The notes beneath the pieces were generated by a model. The model was given only the letters and a program-made list of their open reading frames with translations, was not told the origin of the DNA and did no database searches. From NCBI GenBank assembly GCA_035437945.1, contig DAOMZG010000002.1, positions 1-64,000 of the forward strand: DNA of 64,000 nucleotides, written 5' to 3'. Shown piece by piece: positions 44,829 to 53,517 of this stretch (positions within the stretch are counted from its first letter, which is position 1; each line of letters opens with the position of its first letter). Both the position numbers and the translations under genes were made by a program. The stretch comes from UBA9464 sp003445095 (GTDB lineage: Bacteria; Verrucomicrobiota; Verrucomicrobiia; Limisphaerales; UBA9464).

Positions 44829-47800
44829 ATGCGACGTCGAGTATCATGGATTGCCGTCGGAGCCGCGCTTGGACTGACCTGGCGGTTGGCCCAGGCGGCC
44901 AACCCGGCGCCGGCCAAGCTCGAATACAACCGCGACATCCGTCCGATACTTTCTGATACCTGCTTCCATTGTCACGGGCCCGATAAGAATGCTCGCAAGG
45001 GGAAGATGCGACTCGATGTGCGGGAAGAGGCGCTCGCGAAGAAGGCGTTTGTTCCCGGTCAACCGGATGAAAGCGAATTGGTGAAGCGACTTTTCAGCGC
45101 CGATCCGGAGGAGTTGATGCCTCCGCCCGATGCCCACAAGCCACTCACCGAAGCTCAGAAGCAACTGTTGAAGCGGTGGATCGCCGAAGGAGCCGAATAC
45201 CAGCCGCACTGGGCGTACTTGCCCGTGACGAGGCCACCTTCACCCGATCTTCCCGCTTCACCCAAGCGTCAAAGGCGAACCGCCCCGCCGAACCCGATTG
45301 ATGCATTCGTGTCGGCCCGCATGGCGGAACACGGCCTTGAGATGTCAGCCGCAGCCGACCGCCGAACACTGCTCCGCCGCCTGAGCCTCGATCTGACGGG
45401 CCTTCCGCCCACCCCGGCGGAAGTAGACGCATTCGTCGCCGACAAGAGTAGCGACGCTTACGCGAAGCAAGTGGAACGCCTGCTCGCGTCGCCTCATTTC
45501 GGCGAACGCATGGCGGTACCGTGGCTGGACTTGGTTCGGTTCGCCGACACGGTGGGCTACCACGGGGATCAGAATGCCAACGTGTTTCCCTATCGCGATT
45601 ACGTGATTGCGGCGTTCAACGAGAACAAACCGTTCGATCAATTCACGCGCGAGCAACTTGCCGGCGACTTGCTGCCCAATCCCACGATCGACGCCCGCAT
45701 TGCAACCGGGTTTAACCGGCTGAACATGATGACGCGCGAAGGCGGAGCTCAGCCCAAAGAATACTTGGCTAAATACGCGGGGGATCGCGTGCGAACCGTG
45801 GCGATGACTTGGCTGGGCTCGACGATGGGTTGCGCCGAGTGCCACGACCACAAGTTCGATCCCTTCACTCAAAAGGACTTTTACGCGCTCGAGGCTTTCT
45901 TCGCCGACGTGAAGCAGTGGGGAGTCTATAACGACTACGATTATACTCCGAATCCGGACCTGAAAGGCTGGAGCAATGATCATCCGTTCCCACCTGAAAT
46001 CGAGGTCAATAGCCCTTACCTCCAACTACAGGCGGCCCGATTTGCGGATCAGATGGAAGCGATCAGTCGCAGCATGGCCAACGTGGCCACACGCGATGAT
46101 CGCAGTCGCCAGGCATTTGCTGCGTGGCAAGCGGAGTCGAAGGCCTTCCTCAACCGACATACCAACGGCTGGGCGGTGCCGACACCGGAGCCGGTCAACG
46201 CTTCCACGAACTTCACAATCACCGCCGAAGGTGAACTCATCGTCGTTCGGCCCGCGGAAGGCGGGGAAAAAGTGGGATTGCCCAAGGTGAGTCTCAAGCT
46301 TCCGGCGGGTTGGTTGGCCGCGATCCGATTGGAGCTCCTTCCTGAAGGCACCAATGGCATCACCCGTGACGGCAAGAGCACGCAAGTCCGACCATCATTT
46401 GCCTTGGTGCGAGGCACCAACCCTCCCAGCGAGCTTCCGATTCATCACGCCGAAGCCACGCTGACCGAAGCGCGGTACGCTAATGGGAGGGAGATCATCG
46501 GCATTCGCGACGGCTGGAAGACCAGCAGCCAACGGATTAACGAACCGCAGACAGGCATCTGGGTGCTCCGACTATCGCAGCCCATCGAAGAAGGCGACTC
46601 ACTCGTCGTCGATTTTAAGAACAACAATCTCCAGAAAGTTCGAGTCGCAGTGACTCCATTCGCCGCGGCGAATCCGCTGCGGGCAGGTGCCAATGTTGAG
46701 TTGATGGATGCCCTGAATAGTCCCCCCACCAAACGGTCGGAGCGCGAGCGACTCCTTTTAGCCGAAACTTGGCTGCTCAGCACGGACATCAATCGCTTCG
46801 AGCGCGAGCGCTTCCAAGCGGCGCATTGGGAATTCTTGAACTGTCGCGCCGGTCGCACGCCAGCCGTCGTCACGGCCGCTTGGGAACCGATGATCACCCG
46901 TGTGCTCGGCCGTGGCAACTGGATGGACGAGTCCGGTGAAATCGTAACTCCAAATCCGCCGGCATTCCTACCTCGCGCGGGCTTGCCCACCGATCGCCGA
47001 CTGACCCGCCTGGACTTAGCCAACTGGCTCGTCGCGCCGGAGAACCCGCTGACAGCCCGGGTGTTCGCCAATCGCCTTTGGAAGCAATTTTTCGGCAACG
47101 GACTTTCGGCCCAAGTCGAAGACCTCGGAGCCCAAGGGGAATGGCCCACTCACCCCGAACTCCTCGATTGGCTGGCCACGGAGTTTCGCGAACCCACCGT
47201 TCCCTTGGAGAACCCCAAGCTCAACGCCCAGGCGGCGCATGCCTGGGACGTTAAGCACTTGGTACGACTCATCGTAAATTCGGCCGCGTATCAGCAGAGC
47301 TCGAACCTGCGTCCCGAAACTCGGGAGTCAGATCCGAACAATCGCTGGCTGGCGTCCCAGAATCCGCGCCGACTCGAGGCCGAGTTTGTTCGCGACAACG
47401 CCCTCTTCATCGCGGGTTTGTTAAACGAGGATCTGGGCGGGCCAAGCGTCTTCCCGTACCAGCCGGCGGGCTACTATGCGAACCTCCAATTCCCCGACCG
47501 CGACTACGTGGCGAGCTCCGACGAACGCCAATATCGCCGCGGGGTGTACTCGCATTGGCAGCGAACTTTTCTCAATCCGATGCTCGCGAACTTCGATGCC
47601 CCGGCCCGTGAAGAATGCACCGCCACTCGAACGGTATCCAACACACCGCAACAAGCCCTCACCTTGCTGAATGATCCGACGTTTGTGGAAGCGTCCCGGG
47701 CTCTCGCGGAACGATTGCTACGCTATCGCTATGAATCGAAAGAGGACGTCAATCGAATCATGGATGCCTTCCAAATCGCACTGGCCCGTCCACCCAAAAC

Positions 47801-47996
47801 GTCCGAGACCGAATCCTTGACTAGATTTCTCGCGCTCCAGCGCCGCCAATACGCGGCCGATCCGGAGGATGCGAAGAAGTTCCTCCGCACCGGCCAACGA
47901 CCCGTTCCGATTGGCGCCGACGAACCCGAGCTCGCCGCCTGGACCCAAGTCGCGCGCGTTGTGTTGAACCTCCACGAGACGATCACCCGCTATTGA
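44829..47996 (+). CDS. DUF1549/DUF1553 (PSD1) protein with planctomycete cytochrome c
   Basis: 1055 aa from the ATG at 44829. A signal peptide precedes the PSCyt1 module with CFHCH (C45, C48, H49) and EELMPPPDAHKPL. The DUF1549 (PSCyt2) domain contains LTGLPPTPAEVD and the second CxxCH in GCAECHDHKFDPF; the DUF1553 (PSD1) domain is C-terminal (RLEAEFVRDNAL, NTPQQALTLLNDP). It is paired with DUF1501 21 bp downstream. The module is widespread in planctomycetes and verrucomicrobia and is thought to act in the periplasm on complex substrates; the biochemical role is unproved. Confidence 0.92.
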   Translation: MRRRVSWIAVGAALGLTWRLAQAANPAPAKLEYNRDIRPILSDTCFHCHGPDKNARKGKMRLDVREEALAKKAFVPGQPDESELVKRLFSADPEELMPPPDAHKPLTEAQKQLLKRWIAEGAEYQPHWAYLPVTRPPSPDLPASPKRQRRTAPPNPIDAFVSARMAEHGLEMSAAADRRTLLRRLSLDLTGLPPTPAEVDAFVADKSSDAYAKQVERLLASPHFGERMAVPWLDLVRFADTVGYHGDQNANVFPYRDYVIAAFNENKPFDQFTREQLAGDLLPNPTIDARIATGFNRLNMMTREGGAQPKEYLAKYAGDRVRTVAMTWLGSTMGCAECHDHKFDPFTQKDFYALEAFFADVKQWGVYNDYDYTPNPDLKGWSNDHPFPPEIEVNSPYLQLQAARFADQMEAISRSMANVATRDDRSRQAFAAWQAESKAFLNRHTNGWAVPTPEPVNASTNFTITAEGELIVVRPAEGGEKVGLPKVSLKLPAGWLAAIRLELLPEGTNGITRDGKSTQVRPSFALVRGTNPPSELPIHHAEATLTEARYANGREIIGIRDGWKTSSQRINEPQTGIWVLRLSQPIEEGDSLVVDFKNNNLQKVRVAVTPFAAANPLRAGANVELMDALNSPPTKRSERERLLLAETWLLSTDINRFERERFQAAHWEFLNCRAGRTPAVVTAAWEPMITRVLGRGNWMDESGEIVTPNPPAFLPRAGLPTDRRLTRLDLANWLVAPENPLTARVFANRLWKQFFGNGLSAQVEDLGAQGEWPTHPELLDWLATEFREPTVPLENPKLNAQAAHAWDVKHLVRLIVNSAAYQQSSNLRPETRESDPNNRWLASQNPRRLEAEFVRDNALFIAGLLNEDLGGPSVFPYQPAGYYANLQFPDRDYVASSDERQYRRGVYSHWQRTFLNPMLANFDAPAREECTATRTVSNTPQQALTLLNDPTFVEASRALAERLLRYRYESKEDVNRIMDAFQIALARPPKTSETESLTRFLALQRRQYAADPEDAKKFLRTGQRPVPIGADEPELAAWTQVARVVLNLHETITRY

Positions 47997-48017
47997 TGAT
48001 CGCCCACCATTGAGCCT

Positions 48018-49517
48018 ATGACGCCCTTCGAATCATTACGTTTTGCTCCCTCAATCAACCGTCCTGGAACACCCTCTGCCGAGTGGCCGGAGTTGACCGT
48101 CGATCCCCTCTCCATAAATCGCCGCACCTTCCTCCACCGTTCAGCCTACGGCCTCGGAGGGCTTGCCCTTGCCTCGCTGTTGGACCGTTCGTGGTTGACT
48201 CGCGCGAAGGCAGCGCCCGCGAGTTGGAATGGCGCGCTGACTGAACCCCATTTTCCCATCAAGGCCAAACGCGTGATTCATCTCTGCATGGCCGGCGGCC
48301 CGTCCCATCTCGAGACCTTTGATTGGAAACCTAAGTTGAAGGAACTCCACGACCAGCCGTTCCCGGATTCATTCACCAAAGGCCAGCAACTCGCGCAGCT
48401 CCAAAACAAAGTGCTCAAGGCCCGCGGGCCCGCCGCTACCTTCACTCGCTCTGGCCAAGCCGGCCTTGAGATTTCTGATTACTTTCCGCACCTCCAATCG
48501 GTCGCCGATCAGTTGTGCGTTGTGCGCTCGATGCAGACCGAGCAGATCAACCATGATCCAGCCCACGCCTTCATGAACACCGGGTCGATCATCAAAGGCC
48601 GGCCCAGCATGGGCTCGTGGCTCTTGTACGGACTCGGCGCCGAGACCGAAGAGTTACCCGGTTTCATTGTGCTGACCTCCGCCGGCAAATATGGCCAACA
48701 GCCGGTCTCCGCTCGTCAATGGTCAGCCGGCTTTCTGCCGAGCAAGTTTCAGGGCATCCAATTCCAGTCGCGCGGCGATGCGGTCCATTTTGTCGGTAGT
48801 CCCGAGGGCGTCTGTCAAAGCACGCAACGCCAAGTCATCGAGGAGGTCAACCGTCTCAACGGAATTCTCGCGGAAGATCGAATTGACCCTGAAATCCAAA
48901 CCCGCATCGCCCAGTACGAGATGGCGTTTCGGATGCAGGCTTCGGTTCCCAGCCTGACCGACTTCAGTCAGGAACCCAAAGCGATGCTCGAACTCTACGG
49001 GGTGAAACAACCGGGTGACGGAAGCTTCGCGTCGAACTGCCTGCTCGCGCGTCGCCTCGCCGAACGCGGAGTCCGCATGATCCAATTGTATCACCGCGCC
49101 TGGGATCATCATTCCGACATCGAACAAGCCATGCCGAGCGCCGCGAAAGATGTGGATCAAGCCAGCGCGGCGCTCCTCAAGGATCTGAAGCAACGGGGCC
49201 TGTTGGACGACACCTTGATACTTTGGGGCGGCGAGTTTGGCCGGACGCCGATGGGCCAAGGATCGGGCCGAGACCATCACATTCTCGCCTTCTCGGTATT
49301 CCTCGCCGGCGGCGGAGCCAGACCCGGGACAGTCTACGGCGCCACCGACGAACTGGGTTATCGCTCAGTGGACGACGTGGTCAGCGTCCATGATCTGCAC
49401 GCCACCATGCTCGCGCTGCTGGGCGTGGACCACCGGCGACTCACAGTGAAATTTCAGGGGCTCGACGCCCGCCTCACGGGAATCGCCGGAAACATCGTCA
49501 AAGGGTTGATGACGTAA
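48018..49517 (+). CDS. DUF1501 sulfatase-like protein, Tat-exported
   Basis: 499 aa. A twin-arginine signal NRRTFLHRSAYGLGGLALASLL precedes the DUF1501 domain. The family shares the alkaline-phosphatase/sulfatase fold: HLCMAGGPSHLETFDWKP near the start, and LWGGEFGRTPMGQGSGRDHH and SVHDLHATMLALLGV later. It forms a two-gene unit with the DUF1549/DUF1553 gene (21-bp gap). The pair is a hallmark of PVC genomes; activity is not established. Confidence 0.92.
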   Translation: MTPFESLRFAPSINRPGTPSAEWPELTVDPLSINRRTFLHRSAYGLGGLALASLLDRSWLTRAKAAPASWNGALTEPHFPIKAKRVIHLCMAGGPSHLETFDWKPKLKELHDQPFPDSFTKGQQLAQLQNKVLKARGPAATFTRSGQAGLEISDYFPHLQSVADQLCVVRSMQTEQINHDPAHAFMNTGSIIKGRPSMGSWLLYGLGAETEELPGFIVLTSAGKYGQQPVSARQWSAGFLPSKFQGIQFQSRGDAVHFVGSPEGVCQSTQRQVIEEVNRLNGILAEDRIDPEIQTRIAQYEMAFRMQASVPSLTDFSQEPKAMLELYGVKQPGDGSFASNCLLARRLAERGVRMIQLYHRAWDHHSDIEQAMPSAAKDVDQASAALLKDLKQRGLLDDTLILWGGEFGRTPMGQGSGRDHHILAFSVFLAGGGARPGTVYGATDELGYRSVDDVVSVHDLHATMLALLGVDHRRLTVKFQGLDARLTGIAGNIVKGLMT

Positions 49518-49633
49518 GGTTGGGGGAGCACGCGTCCGATCGGCCGATTTGGGCGTCCCGCCCGACTCCTCGTCACACACCATTCCCAGCTCTCCCCGGG
49601 CGAGAAAGGTGGTTGAACCCTGTTTTGGCCCGA

Positions 49634-49678
49634 CGCCCAAAACAACACGCCGGCGCATGCCCCAATCCTCCCTTCAAC
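49634..49678. repeat. dispersed repeat, second copy of the 38733 element
   Basis: CGCCCAAAACAACACGCC (49634-49651) is identical to 38733-38750, followed after a short variable gap by CCCCAATCCTC. It lies just before the SPFH gene, after the DUF1501 gene. Confidence 0.5.
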
Positions 49679-49694
49679 CAAATCCACCGCCGAA

Positions 49695-50660
49695 ATGTTT
49701 GACACCCTATTTCAAAGTGATATCACTATGGCATCAACTACGCGAAACTCCCAAGAAATCATGAACACTTCCGCTCAAATCCCTAATCAGGAGCGCCCTG
49801 CCTCCACCGTGCCGGGCGCCCTGGTGTTGCCGGTTGTCTTAGCGCTGTGGGTTACCGCCGGCTGGATCGTCGTTTCCGCCATCCGAAACGACGTCGCCGC
49901 ACGGATTCCCTACGCCATCGGGTTAATATTCGTGGGCGGCGTGTGTGCTCGCGGCTTCTTCACCTTGCAACCGAATGAAGCCCGCGTGCTGATTCTCTTC
50001 GGCGCTTATCGCGGCACGGCGCGCCAGAGTGGGTTTCATTGGGCCAATCCTTTTCTGACTCGTTTGCGAATGTCCCTCCGTGCCCGCAACCTGACCGGCG
50101 AGAAGCTCAAGGTGAACGACAAGCGCGGCAACCCGATTGAAATTGCCGCCGTGGTGGTCTGGCGCGTGCAGGACACTGCTCAGGCCAGCTTCGACGTGGA
50201 CAACTACGAGAATTACGTTCGCGTCCAGAGTGAATCGGCCGTGCGACATTTGGCCAATACCTATCCCTACGATCACGGCGAAGAATCCGAGGGCACGGAA
50301 ATTACGTTGCGCAGCGGCGTGGAAGAAGTCTCCGCGGCCTTGCAACAAGAGCTCGGCGCGCGGTTAACCAAAGCGGGGGTCCTGATCGAAGAGGCTCGGC
50401 TCACCCATCTTGCCTACGCTCCAGAAATCGCTAGCGCCATGCTTCGGCGCCAGCAAGCCGAGGCGGTGATCGCCGCACGCCAAAAGATCGTCCAAGGCGC
50501 GGTGAGCATGGTGGAGATGGCGCTGACGCAGTTGGCGGAAAAGAACGTGGTCACGCTCGATGACGAACGACGCGCGGCCATGGTGAGCAATCTAATGGTG
50601 GTGTTGTGCGGGGAGAGTGACGTTCATCCGGTAATCAACGCCGGAACGCTCTACACCTAA
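49695..50660 (+). CDS. SPFH/Band-7 domain membrane protein
   Basis: 321 aa. Two hydrophobic segments (LVLPVVLALWVTAGWIVVSA and IPYAIGLIFVGGVCARGFF) anchor the protein; the SPFH domain follows (FTLQPNEARVLILFGAYRGTAR to about residue 270), with the coiled-coil part QQAEAVIAARQKIVQGAV at the end. ATG codons at 49695, 49728 and 49761 are all in frame; I used the first. Similar proteins form membrane microdomain scaffolds and often have partner genes. The next two genes are on the same strand and close. Confidence 0.85.
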   Translation: MFDTLFQSDITMASTTRNSQEIMNTSAQIPNQERPASTVPGALVLPVVLALWVTAGWIVVSAIRNDVAARIPYAIGLIFVGGVCARGFFTLQPNEARVLILFGAYRGTARQSGFHWANPFLTRLRMSLRARNLTGEKLKVNDKRGNPIEIAAVVVWRVQDTAQASFDVDNYENYVRVQSESAVRHLANTYPYDHGEESEGTEITLRSGVEEVSAALQQELGARLTKAGVLIEEARLTHLAYAPEIASAMLRRQQAEAVIAARQKIVQGAVSMVEMALTQLAEKNVVTLDDERRAAMVSNLMVVLCGESDVHPVINAGTLYT

Positions 50661-50694
50661 GCGAACACGGCCACACCGTTTGCGACGTCTTCTG

Positions 50695-51243
50695 ATGAAT
50701 CTTCGCACTACATTTTCCGCGCCGTGGGGTCGGGCAGTCCGCTGGGCAACTGCGTTGACGATTGGACTCTTCCCGGCGGTGATAATAATCCTGGGGTCCG
50801 TAGCTCTAGAGACCGCTCGCATTTCCCCGGGTATATTCTGGGCGACGGCGAGTTTCTTGCTGCTTCTGTTGATCGGGGCGGCTCTGTTTGCGGTGCGCGG
50901 ATTTCGGATTAAGGCGGGGCGGTTGGAGATTCTTCGGCCGGGCTGGACGTTGCCGATTTCGCTCGATGATTTGCGAACTCTCGAAGCCGATCCGGAGGCG
51001 ATGAAGGGCGTGTTAGCCACGGCGGGCAACTCCGGGTTCATGGGATGCATCGGGTGGTTTTGGAGTCGGCGCTTCGGAGCGTTTCGCGCCTGGGTCACTG
51101 ACTCTTCGCGCTGCGTTCGGCTCACATTCCCCACTCGAGTCATCGTTGTGTCGCCGGATGATCCCGTAGCATTCGTGGCGGCGGTGAAACATCAAAAAGG
51201 TTGGAATCGCTCCAACGCGACCCTTCACCTTCATGCCGGCTGA
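50695..51243 (+). CDS. membrane protein with PH-like domain
   Basis: 182 aa from the ATG at 50695. Two membrane segments (ALTIGLFPAVIIILGSVAL and ATASFLLLLLIGAALFAV) are followed by a beta-rich region FRIKAGRLEILRPGWTLPISLDDL, the start of a bacterial PH-like domain. The sequence ends 11 bp into the next gene. Likely a membrane partner of the SPFH protein. Family assignment is moderate. Confidence 0.68.
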   Translation: MNLRTTFSAPWGRAVRWATALTIGLFPAVIIILGSVALETARISPGIFWATASFLLLLLIGAALFAVRGFRIKAGRLEILRPGWTLPISLDDLRTLEADPEAMKGVLATAGNSGFMGCIGWFWSRRFGAFRAWVTDSSRCVRLTFPTRVIVVSPDDPVAFVAAVKHQKGWNRSNATLHLHAG

Positions 51244-51418
51244 CGATCGGAAAACCTTCCTCCTTCGAATCGACCCGGAACTGTGGCGTGAGGTCGAGTC
51301 ATGGGCCCAAGACGAACTTCGCAGCGTTAACGGCCAAATTGAGTATCTGCTCAGAGAAGCTGTGCGCCGACGAAAGGGAGATTCCCCGCGGGCTGCCAGC
51401 CGACCGCGTCGACCGTGA
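51233..51418 (+). CDS. Arc/RHH-type small DNA-binding protein
   Basis: 61 aa. FLLRIDPELWREVESWAQDEL followed by RSVNGQIEYLLREAVRR matches the Arc-like ribbon-helix-helix group, where the first strand binds DNA and SVNGQIEYLLREA is the second helix. It overlaps the PH gene by 11 bp, so it is in the SPFH operon. It could regulate that operon, though no operator is identified. Confidence 0.78.
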   Translation: MPADDRKTFLLRIDPELWREVESWAQDELRSVNGQIEYLLREAVRRRKGDSPRAASRPRRP

Positions 51419-51452
51419 TCCTCCGGGCGTCCGAGTCTCGGCGAGATCTCAC

Positions 51453-51634
51453 CCCAGCTTGACGTTTACAGGCCGGAGCCGGACGGTGGCAGTGTCGGAT
51501 TATGCAATGTCGATTCTGTAAGAAGGCGACCGCGACGGTACATGTCACCTGGATCGTCGAAAACGAGACCACGAAGGCAGACTTCTGCGAGGCCTGCGCG
51601 AAGGAGAAGGGCGTGAATGATCCGGCCACCTTCC
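51453..51634 (+). repeat. duplicated block 1 of the mcsA start region
   Basis: The first copy of a direct repeat. TTGACG at 51459 is 43 bases before its ATG (51502), and in the second block TTGACG at 51757 is 43 bases before ATG 51800. The copies are 298 bp apart and the coding part encodes near-identical N-termini. The duplication therefore includes upstream sequence. Confidence 0.75.
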
Positions 51635-51678
51635 CCTTGCCCAAAGACGTGGGACGACCGAAGGGTGACGACGCCTGA
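51502..51678 (+). CDS. short McsA-like zinc-finger paralogue
   Basis: 58 codons, ATG 51502 to TGA 51676-51678. It encodes MQCRFCKK and DFCEACAKEKGVND, both CxxC motifs of the first McsA zinc finger. Over 44 aligned residues 36 are identical to the true McsA. After PATF the sequences diverge (PLPKDVGRPKGDDA). It lacks the second zinc finger and the UVR motif. It arose by local duplication of about 180 bp. It is either a truncated pseudogene or a small zinc-finger protein that may interfere with McsA. Confidence 0.7.
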   Translation: MQCRFCKKATATVHVTWIVENETTKADFCEACAKEKGVNDPATFPLPKDVGRPKGDDA

Positions 51679-51750
51679 CCAATTCACCGGACATGGCTGA
51701 CCTGCTGAAGCACGGTCGCACGTGTCCGAATGGACGGTACGGACTGTTAG

Positions 51751-51932
51751 CCCGGCTTGACGACGGGGCGTGTGATGTGGACGTTGCCACTGTCGAATCA
51801 TGCAATGCCAATTCTGTAAGAAAGCGCCCGCAACCGTCCATGTGACCCAGATCGTCGAGAACGAGATCAAGAAGGTGGACTTCTGCGAAGCCTGCGCGAA
51901 GGAGAAGGGCGTGAATGATCCGACGGTATTTT
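51751..51932 (+). repeat. duplicated block 2 of the mcsA start region
   Basis: The second copy of the direct repeat, holding the start of the full mcsA. CTTGACG at 51756-51762 and the ATG at 51800 keep the same spacing as in block 1. Confidence 0.75.
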
Positions 51933-52309
51933 CTATCGCGGATATGCTGTTGGGCCTCGGCGCTTCGAAAAAGATGGAAGAAGCTACCGCGGCGAAAGGA
52001 ACCGAGGTCGTTTGTCCTAGCTGTGGATTTTCTCAGGCCGATTTCAAAAAGTCTGGCCGGCTTGGTTGCGCGAAATGCTACACGGTATTTGCCGACGGTC
52101 TCGAGTCCTTGCTGAAAGGGATGCACAAGGGCTCGCAACATAAGGGCAAAGTGCCCCCGGCCCTGCGCCGCCTCGTAGCCGCCCATGCCCGCTTGGGTCA
52201 GCTCGAGGCCGACTTGAAGTCGGCCATCGACAAGGAGGATTTTGAGCAAGCCGCGACCCTGCGCGACGAAATCAAGCAGGCTAAACAGGCCGAAGCTGAG
52301 GTAGGATAA
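51800..52309 (+). CDS. mcsA: McsA, activator of protein arginine kinase
   Basis: 169 aa. Two C4 zinc fingers are visible: CQFC/CEAC (residues 3-32) and CPSC/CAKC (about 73-92). The C-terminal UVR motif LEADLKSAIDKEDFEQAATLRDEI matches UvrB/UvrC-type helices. McsA binds and activates McsB, whose gene follows by 56 bp. In Firmicutes ctsR and clpC flank the pair; neither is here. Confidence 0.92.
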   Translation: MQCQFCKKAPATVHVTQIVENEIKKVDFCEACAKEKGVNDPTVFSIADMLLGLGASKKMEEATAAKGTEVVCPSCGFSQADFKKSGRLGCAKCYTVFADGLESLLKGMHKGSQHKGKVPPALRRLVAAHARLGQLEADLKSAIDKEDFEQAATLRDEIKQAKQAEAEVG

Positions 52310-52365
52310 ACCCCATTTGTTCAACCCAAACGCAAGACACTTCGTACCCAGCCTTCGCGGTTCCC

Positions 52366-53463
52366 ATGAAAGTTACCGACTTCCTTACCCCACCCGCCGC
52401 CGTGAGTCAGCGGACCGGTCCGCACGACAAGATCGTGCTCTCCTCCCGCGTCCGGTTAGCCCGCAACTTGAGCGACGTCGCTTTCCCCGGCCACGCGAAG
52501 AAGTCGGATCGCGTGAAATCCTACGACCTCTTGATTCCGCTGGTCGCCGGCTTACCGCAGATGGCACCGGAGCCCTTCGCTCAAGGGCTCGACAAGCTAT
52601 CCTCCCTCGACAAGCAACTCTTGGTGGAACGCCACCTGATCAGTCGCGAACACGCGGCCAAAACCGCCGGCAGCGGTCTCGTGCTCAACCACGAGGAAAG
52701 CTTCTGCGTCATGGTGAACGAAGAGGATCACCTCCGCATGCAAGCGTTGCGGCCCGGTTTGCAGTTGAAGCAGGCGTGGCTGGCGCTCGATGCGCTCGAC
52801 TCTGCGTTGCAAGAACACGTCGAATTCGCCTTTTCGGAACGGTACGGATATCTGACGGCCTGCCCGACAAATTTAGGAACCGGCATCCGAGTCAGCGCGA
52901 TGCTTCATTTGCCCGGTCTCGTTCTCGCCGAGCAAATCAATCAGATCATTCAAGCCGTTAACAAACTCGGACTGGCGGTCCGCGGATTGTACGGCGAAGG
53001 CACAGAAGCGTTAGGCAACATTTTTCAGGTTTCCAACCAACAGACGCTGGGTGAATCCGAAGGTGAGATTGTCGAGCGGCTCAACAAGGTCGTGTTGCAA
53101 ATCCTCGAGCACGAGGAGAACGCGCGGATTTCCCAGCTCGAGAAGAAGCCCCGAGTGCTGTTCAACCACGTTGGCCGCGCTTACGGGATTTTAAGCAACG
53201 CCCACAGCATTTCGTCGAAAGAGACCATGAACCTGCTGAGCTTGCTCCGGTTGGGCGTGGATCTGGGATTGTTCGAAGGGGTCACCCAATCGTTGGTCGA
53301 TGAGCTGTTCCTGGTCAGTCAGCCGGCTCACTTGCAGGTGGTGCAGCCCGAGAAATTGGATGCCGAACAACGCGACGCGGTGCGGGCGGAGTTGTTGCGC
53401 GCGCGCTTGAAGCAGGTACCCGCCCCGGATCACACCAAGGTGGGCGCGCCAAAGCCAGCGTAG
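52366..53463 (+). CDS. mcsB: McsB protein-arginine kinase
   Basis: 365 aa of the phosphagen-kinase fold. The phosphagen signature CPTNLGTG is conserved, and the catalytic acidic residues lie in NEEDHLR and YGEGTEA, as in McsB. ERLNKVVLQI is in the nucleotide-binding region. The C-terminal phosphoarginine-binding motif RDAVRA is present. It phosphorylates arginine residues to mark proteins for ClpCP degradation in Gram-positives; the protease partner in this organism is not in the window. Confidence 0.94.
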   Translation: MKVTDFLTPPAAVSQRTGPHDKIVLSSRVRLARNLSDVAFPGHAKKSDRVKSYDLLIPLVAGLPQMAPEPFAQGLDKLSSLDKQLLVERHLISREHAAKTAGSGLVLNHEESFCVMVNEEDHLRMQALRPGLQLKQAWLALDALDSALQEHVEFAFSERYGYLTACPTNLGTGIRVSAMLHLPGLVLAEQINQIIQAVNKLGLAVRGLYGEGTEALGNIFQVSNQQTLGESEGEIVERLNKVVLQILEHEENARISQLEKKPRVLFNHVGRAYGILSNAHSISSKETMNLLSLLRLGVDLGLFEGVTQSLVDELFLVSQPAHLQVVQPEKLDAEQRDAVRAELLRARLKQVPAPDHTKVGAPKPA

Positions 53464-53517
53464 CCACATGCCGATCAGGACCAGGGCTGCCCGGGTCAGA
53501 TTCCCTCCCGAGCTGCC

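Noticed and set aside
51459..51480. TTGACG as a -35 promoter box for the McsA duplicates
   Set aside because: No A/T-rich -10 follows at the right spacing, so I only use it to define the duplicated block.
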